Assembly: GCA_902538445.1 (NCBI GenBank)
Contig: CACBFE010000001.1
Span: 82,793-146,792 of the forward strand
Length of the DNA: 64,000 bases
Direction: 5' to 3'
DNA from: an uncultured Pelagibacteraceae bacterium
GTDB taxonomy: Bacteria > Pseudomonadota > Alphaproteobacteria > Pelagibacterales > Pelagibacteraceae
Below, one piece after another: positions 42,732 to 54,313 of this stretch; positions within the stretch are counted from its first letter, which is position 1; each line of letters begins with the position of its first letter. A program made the position numbers and the translations under genes. Under the pieces are notes generated by a model, which saw only the letters and a program-made list of their open reading frames with translations, did not search any database and was not told the origin of the DNA.

Positions 42732-44291
42732 TTAAAATACTAACAAGAAGACAATTACAATACCAAAAAAACTTATTACGACATTATTTCTAAAATTTTT
42801 TAGTTTCATCTGTTCCATTTCTAAGTTTTTATTGTTGATGCCTAAATTTAACTTTCCATCAGCCACAAGTTTTAGCGCATATTCTGCCTTATCCATCAAA
42901 CCAGGAAAATCGGGTATTCGTTTAATTATTTCTGCGGATGTATTCAAAGCTGTATTAATTGTTGATCTAGGACTTTTTAAATTTTTTAACCAATCTTCCA
43001 AAACAGGTTTAGACACCTCCCAAATATTAGTTTCCGGGTATAATTTTCTAGCTACCCCTTCAACTACTACCATTGTTTTTTGTAGCAACAATAATGGTGG
43101 CTGTGTTGCCATATTAAATTTCTCTGTGATTTCAAACAACTGTGCAAGTAAATTTCCACCAGAAATATCTTTTATAGACTGGCCGAAAATTGGCTCTCCT
43201 ACAGAGCGTAAAGCTTGGGCAAATTCATCCTTCGATGCATTTTGAGGAACTAATCCAGCTTGAAAATGAACTTCTGCAACTTTAACATAATCCCGTTGTA
43301 TAAACCCATACAAAATTTCAGCTAAAAACTTTCTATTATTTTTATCTAATCTACCCATAATTCCAAAATCTACAGGAACAATATTACCTTTTGGGTCAAC
43401 AAATAGATTACCTTGGTGCATGTCGCCGTGGAAAAAACCATCTCTAACAGCCTGTTTTAAAAAATGTTGAATTAGATTTTCTGCTAAAAGTTTTAAATTC
43501 ACACCCTGCTCTTCAAGTTTTCTTTGCTCTCTAATTGAAACACCGTTTACTTTATCTAATGTGAGTATTTTTTTTGTTGTATAATTCCAATAGATTTTTG
43601 GAACGTTAAATCCCTTATCCAGTTTAGTATTTTCATATAATTCGTTAGCTGCAGCTGCTTCAAATCTTAAATCCATTTCAATATTTGTTATTTCTCTTAA
43701 AAGATGTACAACTTCTACTAACTTCAATCTCTTAGCCTTTGAAATTGTATTTTCAACTATATATGCAAACAACATCAGAGCATCTAATTCTTCATTGAAT
43801 AATTGTTCTATATCTGGTCTTAAAATTTTTATTGCTACCTGTTTTTCTTGATTTTCATTTTTAATTTTAGCAAAGTGAACTTGTGCAATAGAAGCAGCTG
43901 CAATAGGCTCTCCTATTTCAATTATATTTTGGTATTGTTTTTCACCAATTTCCTTTTTAATGACTTTTTTTGCTTCATAAAGCTCAAATGCAGGAACTTT
44001 ATCTTGAAGTTTTTCTAAATCTTTAGCCATCTCTTCACCGATTATGTCTGGTCGTGTAGCTAAAAACTGTCCAAGCTTTATAAATGTTGTGCCCATACCC
44101 TGAAGTGCCTCACAGAGGTTTTGCCCTGGATTATTATTTTGTAAATGAGCATTTTTTGAACCAATAGAAATAAAACTAAAAAATAAATTTATGGGCATTG
44201 GTATTTGATGCAATTGATTTATTGTATGAATTGTGCCTGAAGTAGATAGTTTTCTCGCAATTTTAAATAACTTAAAAATTCTTTTTAACAT
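42732..44291 (-). CDS. ubiB: UbiB (ABC1/ADCK family) ubiquinone biosynthesis protein
   Basis: GTTFIKLGQFLATRPD, AAASIAQVHFAK, DGFFHGDMHQGNLFVDPKGNIVPVDFGIMGRL. Confidence 0.95.
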   Translation of the reverse strand: MLKRIFKLFKIARKLSTSGTIHTINQLHQIPMPINLFFSFISIGSKNAHLQNNNPGQNLCEALQGMGTTFIKLGQFLATRPDIIGEEMAKDLEKLQDKVPAFELYEAKKVIKKEIGEKQYQNIIEIGEPIAAASIAQVHFAKIKNENQEKQVAIKILRPDIEQLFNEELDALMLFAYIVENTISKAKRLKLVEVVHLLREITNIEMDLRFEAAAANELYENTKLDKGFNVPKIYWNYTTKKILTLDKVNGVSIREQRKLEEQGVNLKLLAENLIQHFLKQAVRDGFFHGDMHQGNLFVDPKGNIVPVDFGIMGRLDKNNRKFLAEILYGFIQRDYVKVAEVHFQAGLVPQNASKDEFAQALRSVGEPIFGQSIKDISGGNLLAQLFEITEKFNMATQPPLLLLQKTMVVVEGVARKLYPETNIWEVSKPVLEDWLKNLKSPRSTINTALNTSAEIIKRIPDFPGLMDKAEYALKLVADGKLNLGINNKNLEMEQMKLKNFRNNVVISFFGIVIVFLLVF

Positions 44292-44996
44292 TTAAATTTT
44301 CCACCCAGAATGTATAGCTGAGATACCATTTGAGAGATTTCTGTATTCTACATTAGTAAAACCGTTTTTATCTATTAATTCTACAAGCTGTTCCTGATTA
44401 TAAAAAGTATCTATGCTGTTAATTAAATATTCATAAGGTTTTGATGATCCTACAATATATTTCCCTATAGCAGGTATAGCTTTTGAGTAATTTTTATATA
44501 AAAAATTTAATATTTCGTTATCTATTTTTGAAAATTCTAAACACATAAATCGACCACCTGGTTTTAAAACTCTGTAAGCCTCCTTAAGAGTTTTGTTAAT
44601 ATCAGAGACATTTCTTATACCATAGCTAATAGAATAAAAGTCATACATATTATCTTCGACAGGTAATGTTTCAGCTCCGGATCTGATCCATTTGATATTC
44701 TTAAAATTTACAAGGTTGTTTTTCCCTTTATTAAACATACCTTCATTTGGTTCTACGCAAGTGACCGAGGATGAATTTTTGATTCTTATTGAAAATATTT
44801 TTGCTATATCTCCGGTACCGGATGCGACATCAATCAAAGTGGAATTACGAGATGGATTCATCCAGTCAATGAATTTATCCTTCCAAATGCGGTGAATTCC
44901 TAAAGACATTATATCATTCATCAAATCGTATTTATCATAAACTTTCGAAAATACCGAATTGACTAATTTCGCTTTATCTTGAATAGTACTTTTCAT
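44292..44996 (-). CDS. ubiE: Demethylmenaquinone/ubiquinone methyltransferase
   Basis: YDLMNDIMSLGIHRIWKD, DVASGTGDIA, YGIRNVSDI. Confidence 0.96.
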   Translation of the reverse strand: MKSTIQDKAKLVNSVFSKVYDKYDLMNDIMSLGIHRIWKDKFIDWMNPSRNSTLIDVASGTGDIAKIFSIRIKNSSSVTCVEPNEGMFNKGKNNLVNFKNIKWIRSGAETLPVEDNMYDFYSISYGIRNVSDINKTLKEAYRVLKPGGRFMCLEFSKIDNEILNFLYKNYSKAIPAIGKYIVGSSKPYEYLINSIDTFYNQEQLVELIDKNGFTNVEYRNLSNGISAIHSGWKI

Positions 44997-45007
44997 AATT
45001 TAATTAT

Positions 45008-45877
45008 ATGCCAGAATTACCAGAAGTTGAAGTTGTTAAAAAGTCCTTAATTAACAAAATGCAAAATTTAATTGTTAAAGCAATTAAAATAAATGATGGG
45101 AGATTAAGATACAAAATTGACAGAAACAAAATGAAAAAAATTGTTGGCCTTAAGTTTAAAAAAATTTCTAGAAGGTCTAAATATCTATTATTTTTCTTTA
45201 ATAAGGATATTGTAATGTTAGTGCATTTAGGTATGACGGGTAAATTTTTTTTTGTAAATTCTAAAAAATCGAAACTTAAAACAAGTTTCTACTACGATAT
45301 AAATGAAAATAAAGATCAAAGACATGATCGTGTAATCTTTGATTTATCAAATAATCAAAAACTAATTTATAATGACATAAGAAAATTTGGTTTCATAAAG
45401 TTTATTAAACAAAATGATTTAGAACAAAATGCACATCTTCATCATTTAGGACCTGAACCGTTAAGCACTAAATTTAATGTACGATACTTTAAAAATTATA
45501 TTTTGGGTAAAGGAAGAAATATTAAAAATTTGCTAATGGATCAAAAATTTACAGCTGGGCTTGGAAACATTTATGTAAACGAAATCTTGTTTTTTAGTGG
45601 GATAAAACCTAATAAAGAAATTAAAGAACTTACTGATAACGAAATTAAAAAAATCATTTTGTTTACTAAAAAAGTAATTAAGAAAGCTATAATTCTCGGA
45701 GGTTCCTCTATTAGAGATTTTTCTAGTAGCAGTGGAAAAAAGGGTTTATTCCAACAACAATTTAATGTTTACGGTAAAAAAGGGAAAAAATGCACAAAAA
45801 ATAACTGCAGAGGTATTATAATCAAAATTATAATATCTAATCGATCAACATTTTACTGCGCTAAATGTCAAAAATAA
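45008..45877 (+). CDS. mutM: Formamidopyrimidine-DNA glycosylase
   Basis: MPELPEVEVVKKSL, HLGMTGKF, AGLGNIYVNEILF, C-terminal zinc finger. Confidence 0.97.
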   Translation: MPELPEVEVVKKSLINKMQNLIVKAIKINDGRLRYKIDRNKMKKIVGLKFKKISRRSKYLLFFFNKDIVMLVHLGMTGKFFFVNSKKSKLKTSFYYDINENKDQRHDRVIFDLSNNQKLIYNDIRKFGFIKFIKQNDLEQNAHLHHLGPEPLSTKFNVRYFKNYILGKGRNIKNLLMDQKFTAGLGNIYVNEILFFSGIKPNKEIKELTDNEIKKIILFTKKVIKKAIILGGSSIRDFSSSSGKKGLFQQQFNVYGKKGKKCTKNNCRGIIIKIIISNRSTFYCAKCQK

Positions 45878-45882
45878 TAAAG

Positions 45883-45911
45883 TTGACCGTGTTAAATTGC
45901 ACATATATACA
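45883..45911 (+). promoter_or_regulatory. Sigma70-type promoter of rpsT
   Basis: TTGACC (45883-45888) - 17 bp - TATACA (45906-45911); ATG at 45922. Confidence 0.65.
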
Positions 45912-45921
45912 ATCGTAAATT

Positions 45922-46182
45922 ATGCCTAACACTAAATCAGCAATCAGGAGAGTAAGAAGAGTTAAAAAACAGACTCGAGTAAATAGAATTAGAAAAAGTA
46001 AGTACAAAAACGCTGTAAAACAAATGGATATCTTATTAAAAACTAAAGAAAAAGATAAAGCGAAGAAATATTTTTCAGAATTCCAATCAATTCTAATGCA
46101 GGTTGCTAAAACCGGTATTATAAATAAGAATACAGCTTCAAGAAAAATTTCAAAAATCTCAAAAAGAATTTCTACAAAATAA
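45922..46182 (+). CDS. rpsT: 30S ribosomal protein S20
   Basis: MPNTKSAIRRVRRVKKQTRVNRIRKSK; dnaA neighbour. Confidence 0.96.
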   Translation: MPNTKSAIRRVRRVKKQTRVNRIRKSKYKNAVKQMDILLKTKEKDKAKKYFSEFQSILMQVAKTGIINKNTASRKISKISKRISTK

Positions 46183-46395
46183 CAATTGCAAGTTGATTGA
46201 AAAATTTTTTTCAATCTACATTTAGAATACACTTACTAAATGTTGAAACTTAATTTAAGTAGTTGAACTTTTTTATATTATTCTATCTGAACGATAAGTG
46301 TACAACCTAAAACCAATTTTTTTTTTATTTAAAGAAAAACTTGTTGCAAATTTTTTTAAAAGATCGTTTATAGAATTCTCTAATAAACTTTCTAC

Positions 46396-47787
46396 ATGGA
46401 AAAAAATATAACAAAAAAACAAAATGTTTTTATTTCTGAAGAAGAAAAAACTCTTAATTGGGAAGAAATACAAACTGCATTTAAGAAAACATTTGGAGCT
46501 GAAATTTATACTAGTTGGCTTCAAAAAATATACCTGGTAAAAGAATATAATGATTATTTAATTCTAGGTGTGCCGACTAGATTTTTTAGAGATTGGATTG
46601 TTTCAAGATATTTAGACAAAATCCTAGAGCAAGTAAAAAGTTTTAAACTTAGTTTAAACAGAATTGAGTTTAAAATTATTGAAGAAAATAAGCAAAATCA
46701 GGAGTTTATAAAAATTAATGAACTCAACAAAGTTACAGAAATCAAAGACTCAATTTTAAACTATAATAGACTTAATCCAAATCTTAATTTTGATAGCTTT
46801 ATACAAGGAAAAAGTAACGATATCGCACTATCATATTCTAAAAAGGTTTGTGAACATATTTCTCGTTACAATCCATTATATATATGTGGCGGTGTCGGTC
46901 TTGGTAAAACACATTTATTAAATGCAATCGGATTAGAACTGCAAGATGAAAACAATGTGATGTTTATTTCTGCTGAGAGATTCATGTATCATTTTATAAA
47001 ATCAATAAAAAAAAATGACATGGTCAATTTTAAAGACTTTTTCAGGAAATCTTCAGTTTTTATTATAGATGATATCCAATTTATAAGTGGAAAAGAGAGC
47101 TTGCAGGAAGAGTTTTTTCACACTTTTAATAGCCTTATGGATAAAGGATCACAAATTATTATTTCTGCAGATCGTGCGCCACTGAAATTGGACAGAGTTC
47201 AAGATAGAATAAAATCTAGACTGTCTGGTGGGTTGGTAGTTGATATTGAAACACCTGATTTAGATTTAAAAGCTAAAATAATAAAAAAGAAAATTGAGGA
47301 AATACAAAGTCAATTTAAAGAAAATATAAATTTGAGTGATTCAGTTATCAATTATATTGCCAGCGAAAGTAAAACAAATATAAGAGAATTAATTGGGGTA
47401 TTGAATAGAGTAATAGCATTTAGTAGAGTACATAACAAAGAGCTTGATATCGGAGATTGCAAAAACATCTTAAAAGATGTTTTCAGTCAAATAAGAGTCA
47501 TAACAGTTGATAAAATACAAAATGTTGTCTCAAATTATTTTAACATAGCTTTAAGTGAAATGTTATCTCAGCGAAGATCCAGACCACTTGCTAGACCTAG
47601 ACAGATAGCAATGTACTTAGCTAAAAAAATGACGACAAGATCTTTGCCGGAAATAGGCAGAAGATTTGCAAATAGAGATCACACTACAGTTATTCATGCT
47701 GTAAAAACTATTACTAGACTTTCTGAACAGGATGATGAGATGAAGAAAAATATTAGTCAGATAAAAAGTTTATTATTAGAACAGTGA
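46396..47787 (+). CDS. dnaA: Chromosomal replication initiator DnaA
   Basis: YICGGVGLGKTHLLNAIG, DDIQFISGKE, C-terminal RPRQIAMYLAKKMTTRSLPEIGRRFANRDHTTVIHA. Confidence 0.98.
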   Translation: MEKNITKKQNVFISEEEKTLNWEEIQTAFKKTFGAEIYTSWLQKIYLVKEYNDYLILGVPTRFFRDWIVSRYLDKILEQVKSFKLSLNRIEFKIIEENKQNQEFIKINELNKVTEIKDSILNYNRLNPNLNFDSFIQGKSNDIALSYSKKVCEHISRYNPLYICGGVGLGKTHLLNAIGLELQDENNVMFISAERFMYHFIKSIKKNDMVNFKDFFRKSSVFIIDDIQFISGKESLQEEFFHTFNSLMDKGSQIIISADRAPLKLDRVQDRIKSRLSGGLVVDIETPDLDLKAKIIKKKIEEIQSQFKENINLSDSVINYIASESKTNIRELIGVLNRVIAFSRVHNKELDIGDCKNILKDVFSQIRVITVDKIQNVVSNYFNIALSEMLSQRRSRPLARPRQIAMYLAKKMTTRSLPEIGRRFANRDHTTVIHAVKTITRLSEQDDEMKKNISQIKSLLLEQ

Positions 47788-47791
47788 TTAA

Positions 47792-48907
47792 ATGCAATTT
47801 GTAGTTAAAAGAGATATTTTATTAAAATCATTGAATTTCGTTCAAGGTGTAGTAGAAAAAAAGAATACTCTTCCAATACTTTCGAATGTTTTGATACAAC
47901 TTAAAGATAAAAAACTATCTATAGTAGCGACTGATCTTGATATTATTTTTTATGACGAAATTAGTGAAGTAAAAATTTTAAAAGAGGGAAGCACAACAAC
48001 TTCTGCAGCCATAATCTATGATATTTTGAGAAAGATTTCATCTAATGCAGAACTAAACTTTGAATTAAAATCAGAAAATAAACTTAGTTTAAAAAGTGAA
48101 AATGCAGATTTCAATCTTTTGTGTTTACCTACTGATAATTTCCCAACATTTGCTGATGAATTTGAAGGGCAACCAATTACTTTAAACAATAACAGGTTTT
48201 TGAAGCTTTTAAACAAAACTAGAATTTCAATCTCAAATGATGATACTAGGCACTATTTAAATGGGATATTTCTTCATCTTACAGAGGCTCATGGAAGAAG
48301 TTTTTTAACTGGCGTTGCAACTGATAGCCACAGATTATCCTCCAGTAGTTTAGAAATAGACAATGCTACAAATTTTACATCCTTAATATTACCAAGGAAA
48401 ACCGTGTTTCAACTTTGCTCACTATTATCAGAAAGTAGCGATCAATTAACAATGCAAACAAGTGATAATAAAATCAAATTTAATCTTGGTAATATGAAAT
48501 TAATTTCAAAAGTAATCGACGGAAAGTTCCCAGATTATAAAAAAGTTGTTCCGACAACCAATGAAAAAACTTTAGTTGTTTCCTCTAAAGAATTTATCAA
48601 TTCTATTGAAAGAGTAGCTAGTGTATCACTTGATAGAAAAGAAGGTGTAAAACTGCTTATAAATAAAGATAACGTCCAACTTTCTGTTAATAGCGCAAAT
48701 TCTGGGGAAGGAAATGAAAAAATGAAAGCCCAATTTAATGCAGAAAATTTGAATATAAGTTTTAATTCTAAATATCTCATTGATATTGCCTCTGAAGTTG
48801 AAGATAAAAATATAAAAATTAATTTAAAGGATTCTGTATCTCCAGTTTTGATTGAAGATATATCAGACAAAAATAGTTATTACGTTATAATGCCGATGAA
48901 AATATAG
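47792..48907 (+). CDS. dnaN: DNA polymerase III beta clamp
   Basis: EKKNTLPILSNVLIQ, ATDSHRLS, C-terminal SYYVIMPMKI. Confidence 0.97.
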   Translation: MQFVVKRDILLKSLNFVQGVVEKKNTLPILSNVLIQLKDKKLSIVATDLDIIFYDEISEVKILKEGSTTTSAAIIYDILRKISSNAELNFELKSENKLSLKSENADFNLLCLPTDNFPTFADEFEGQPITLNNNRFLKLLNKTRISISNDDTRHYLNGIFLHLTEAHGRSFLTGVATDSHRLSSSSLEIDNATNFTSLILPRKTVFQLCSLLSESSDQLTMQTSDNKIKFNLGNMKLISKVIDGKFPDYKKVVPTTNEKTLVVSSKEFINSIERVASVSLDRKEGVKLLINKDNVQLSVNSANSGEGNEKMKAQFNAENLNISFNSKYLIDIASEVEDKNIKINLKDSVSPVLIEDISDKNSYYVIMPMKI

Positions 48908-49034
48908 TTTTATTAAAATTTAAAATATTTTTTATTTTTAGCTCTATTATTGTTGGTAATAAATAGTTTTAAGTCATCTCACTCGGAACCGGTTTTATAT
49001 TTGATTAAAAAAATGATATATTAAATTATTCTAA

Positions 49035-51095
<2,061 letters not shown>

Positions 51096-51102
51096 TATTC
51101 TG

Positions 51103-52392
51103 ATGAATCTATCCACTCTTTTTAGAACAAAAGAGAACCTTAACTTAGACAAAAATACCCTTACAATTCTTAGATATATTGCGATTTTTGGCCAATTTTT
51201 TGCTATCAGTGTTGTATATTTCTACCTTAAATTGCCGTTTCCGATTGAGTTAAGCTATTTCATAATTTGTGTAGGTTTGATTACCAACCTCTATTTACAA
51301 TTTGGAATTAAATTTAATCAACTAAAAGATTTATACGCATCAGTTTTTTTAGTTTATGATTTATTACAATTAAGCACTTTGTTATATTTGACTGGCGGTA
51401 TATTTAATCCATTTTGTTTTTTACTTATTATACCAGCAATAGTTTCATCTACTTTCTTAAGTATGGGGACTACTATTATTTTAGGATTGATTACATCATT
51501 ACTTTTATTAATTATTTCATTTTTTCACCTTCCTTTACCTGGAGAAGAAATGAATTTACTTCATTTTCCTAATTTTTATAAAACTGGAATAATTATATCA
51601 ATTTTTATTGGCTTAACTTTTTTGAGCTATTTCGGTATTCGCTTTGCAGGTGAAAAAAAGAAAACTTCTGAAGCGCTAAATAAATTACAAGAAGTAATCT
51701 ACAAAGAGTATGAATTAGAGTCCCTTGGAGGACAAGCAGCAGCAGCAGCTCACTCATTAGGGACTCCGCTGGCTACTATTTCTGTGGTGTCTAAAGAATT
51801 AAGAAAAGAAATTGGTGATAATAGTGAATTTTCAAAAGATATAGATCTATTAGTCAGTCAATCGAAAAGATGTAGTGAGATTTTAAAAAAAATTTCAAAA
51901 AAAGAAATAGAGAAAGATAGATTCTTTAGCTCAGTGAAATTAGAAGATCTTTTAGAAGAAATTTTAGACTCTTTTAAAGAAACATCTTCCAAAGAAATTA
52001 ATTTAAATTTAAAAAATGATATAAACAAAATAAAAGTTAAGAGATCACCAGAGATGATATATGGTTTAAGAAATTTTATAGGAAATGCTGTTAAGTTTTC
52101 AAAAAGCACGGTAAATGTTTTCTTATATAGTAACAGTAATGAAATTAAAATAATCGTAAATGATGATGGGCCTGGTTTTCCAGATGATATCATCCGTAAA
52201 ATTGGTGAGCCTTATATTAAATCAAAATCTGAAGAAATAAATCCAAATTCTGGACTAGGTCTCGGAACTTTTTTAGGAAAAACGCTGTTAGAAAGACAAA
52301 ATGCAAAATTGATTTTTAAAAAAGATAAAAGTTTAGGTGGTGCCTCAGTTATTATCACCTGGTCTCCAAAAAATATTTTACTTAACTCTTAA
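51103..52392 (+). CDS. regB: RegB/PrrB redox sensor histidine kinase
   Basis: Six-TM N-terminus; LGGQAAAAAHSLGTPLATISVV H-box, GLGLGTFLGKTLLE. Confidence 0.9.
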   Translation: MNLSTLFRTKENLNLDKNTLTILRYIAIFGQFFAISVVYFYLKLPFPIELSYFIICVGLITNLYLQFGIKFNQLKDLYASVFLVYDLLQLSTLLYLTGGIFNPFCFLLIIPAIVSSTFLSMGTTIILGLITSLLLLIISFFHLPLPGEEMNLLHFPNFYKTGIIISIFIGLTFLSYFGIRFAGEKKKTSEALNKLQEVIYKEYELESLGGQAAAAAHSLGTPLATISVVSKELRKEIGDNSEFSKDIDLLVSQSKRCSEILKKISKKEIEKDRFFSSVKLEDLLEEILDSFKETSSKEINLNLKNDINKIKVKRSPEMIYGLRNFIGNAVKFSKSTVNVFLYSNSNEIKIIVNDDGPGFPDDIIRKIGEPYIKSKSEEINPNSGLGLGTFLGKTLLERQNAKLIFKKDKSLGGASVIITWSPKNILLNS

Positions 52393-53263
52393 ATTCAAAA
52401 GAATATGAAAGAATTTTATAAGCTAATTTTGCTACTAAAAAATTATATGAATCAAATTTTTTTATTGGCGCGAGTTCATTAATATCAGCGCCAACTATAT
52501 TTGATATTTGACAGACTTTCTTTAATATAAGTAAAACATCGTCCCAAAATAACCCACCTGGTTCTGGAGTCCCTGTTGCTGGCATAATACTTGCATCAAA
52601 ACCATCTACATCAAAGGTTATATAAACTTGTTTATTCAGGAATAAATTTTTTAATTTTTTTAGATCCCAATTTTTTTTATCCTTAGCCCAAAAAATTTCT
52701 ATCCTACTTTTATTCTTATTATAAAAATCCATTTCAGATTTTGAGAGATTTCTGATTCCAAAAGATACAACTTTTAAATTTTTAAAATCGAGACATCTTT
52801 TAATTGCAGAAGCATGAGAAAACTTTTCCCCCTGATAACTTTCTCTTAAATCAGCATGAGCATCAAAATGAAGAAGGACTAATTCTTTATGTCTTTTAGC
52901 AAATGGTCTTATTGATCCTGGAGTGATAGAGTGTTCACCACCTAGGACTAATGGAAATTTTTTTTCAGAAAGGATCTTTTCATTAATTTCTGATAATTGA
53001 TTTAAAGCATCATTTAATTTACTTTTTATTTTAAAAGGTTTTAAAGTTTGAATACCTATTTCTCTGTAGGGCTCTTTGTTTAACTCTTCATCAAATAATT
53101 CAACTTGATGAGAGGCTTTAATTATTTCTTTTGGTCCATTCCTAGTTCCGCTACCGTAACTTACAGTTTTTTCTAAGCCGAACGGCACTACAACTACTTT
53201 TGCTTTATACTTGTGATCTACATCAAATCCCAAAAAGCCTTTTTTCTGGTCTAAGTAATTCAT
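52382..53263 (-). CDS. Agmatinase-family ureohydrolase
   Basis: LGGEHSIT, HFDAHADLRESY, YITFDVDGFDASIMPATGTPEPGG. Confidence 0.9.
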   Translation of the reverse strand: MNYLDQKKGFLGFDVDHKYKAKVVVVPFGLEKTVSYGSGTRNGPKEIIKASHQVELFDEELNKEPYREIGIQTLKPFKIKSKLNDALNQLSEINEKILSEKKFPLVLGGEHSITPGSIRPFAKRHKELVLLHFDAHADLRESYQGEKFSHASAIKRCLDFKNLKVVSFGIRNLSKSEMDFYNKNKSRIEIFWAKDKKNWDLKKLKNLFLNKQVYITFDVDGFDASIMPATGTPEPGGLFWDDVLLILKKVCQISNIVGADINELAPIKKFDSYNFLVAKLAYKILSYSFEFKS

Positions 53264-54313
53264 TCAAGATTTAAAAATTTGTGAAAAATTTCTTTTTGAT
53301 CTTTTTTTCCAATAAGCCCTGTGATAGGCATCACTTGCAATTAATGGCAATACACTCGTAGCCTCAGCAAATACCATTTGTTCTTTTGTAATATCAACTT
53401 TGCCCCACGAGCTAGCTTCTTTCAATGTAGAGCTACTACATGCGCCATCTCTAGTATCTGCAACAGTAATTTGTATAGCATATTTATGCATATCAACCTT
53501 CTTGCCTAATAACTCTGCGCAAACCACTGTGTCTTGAATGAAATTTTTAGGTACTCCTCCTCCAATCATCAGTAACCCTGACTGCTTTGACTGAAGTTTA
53601 ATTTCAGTCAACTCTCTAAATTCCCTTATAGAATCAATTGTTATATGTTTTTCAGGATTTTTTTCTTGGTGCATCACAAGCCCAAAACCTGCCGAGCTAT
53701 CAGTGAAAGCTGGGCAAAATATTGGTACATTATTATCGTACGCAGTCTCTATTAAAGATCCTTTTTTTTTTGAATTATTTTTAAGATATTTTCCCAACTC
53801 TAGAATGAATTCTCTCGAGGTATAAGTTTTAGGTTTTAATGTGTTAGCAATATCGCAAATAGTTTGATCACACGCTTGTAGTTCTTCTTCATCTATATAG
53901 GTATCATAAATTCTATCTACGTAATTATTTCTTAGCTCAGTATCATCTTGAAATTGAGATCCTTGGTAATGTTTGAAGCCTAGAGCTTCAAAAAAATCCA
54001 TATCAATAATAGAGGCCCCAGTAGCTACAATCGCATCGATCATATTATGTTTTACTAAATCAGTATATAAATTCATACATCCGCCTGCTGATGTTGAACC
54101 CGCTAAAGTTAAAAAAATTGAACACTCTTTATCTGCAAGCATTTCATTATAAATAGCCGCTGCTCTGGCTGTATCTCTAGATGTAAAAGACATTTTACTC
54201 ATCCCATCAATAATCTTGCGAGCATCAAAAGATTTGATATCGATGTGTTCGACCGGAGAATTAAGTAGGGATTTTTTATTGTGTCCAATTTTTGGACTAT
54301 TTTTTTTATTCAT
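53264..54313 (-). CDS. Deoxyhypusine synthase-like protein
   Basis: DVHS-type LTLAGSTSAGG, VATGASIIDMDF, CSSSTLKEASSWGKVDITKEQMVFAEATSVLPLI incl. WGK with conserved catalytic Lys. Confidence 0.88.
   Translation of the reverse strand: MNKKNSPKIGHNKKSLLNSPVEHIDIKSFDARKIIDGMSKMSFTSRDTARAAAIYNEMLADKECSIFLTLAGSTSAGGCMNLYTDLVKHNMIDAIVATGASIIDMDFFEALGFKHYQGSQFQDDTELRNNYVDRIYDTYIDEEELQACDQTICDIANTLKPKTYTSREFILELGKYLKNNSKKKGSLIETAYDNNVPIFCPAFTDSSAGFGLVMHQEKNPEKHITIDSIREFRELTEIKLQSKQSGLLMIGGGVPKNFIQDTVVCAELLGKKVDMHKYAIQITVADTRDGACSSSTLKEASSWGKVDITKEQMVFAEATSVLPLIASDAYHRAYWKKRSKRNFSQIFKS

Noticed and set aside
45861-46232. 123-aa minus-strand ORF over rpsT
   Set aside because: Antisense to rpsT, which is unambiguous
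46183-46395. Replication origin next to dnaA
   Set aside because: No convincing cluster of DnaA boxes (only weak matches such as TTGTACAC), and alphaproteobacterial origins are often not at dnaA; kept only as a low-interest region to examine
48961-49000. Possible tRNA 3' end on the minus strand (CCGGTTCCGAG...)
   Set aside because: No consistent T-arm or acceptor stem could be assembled
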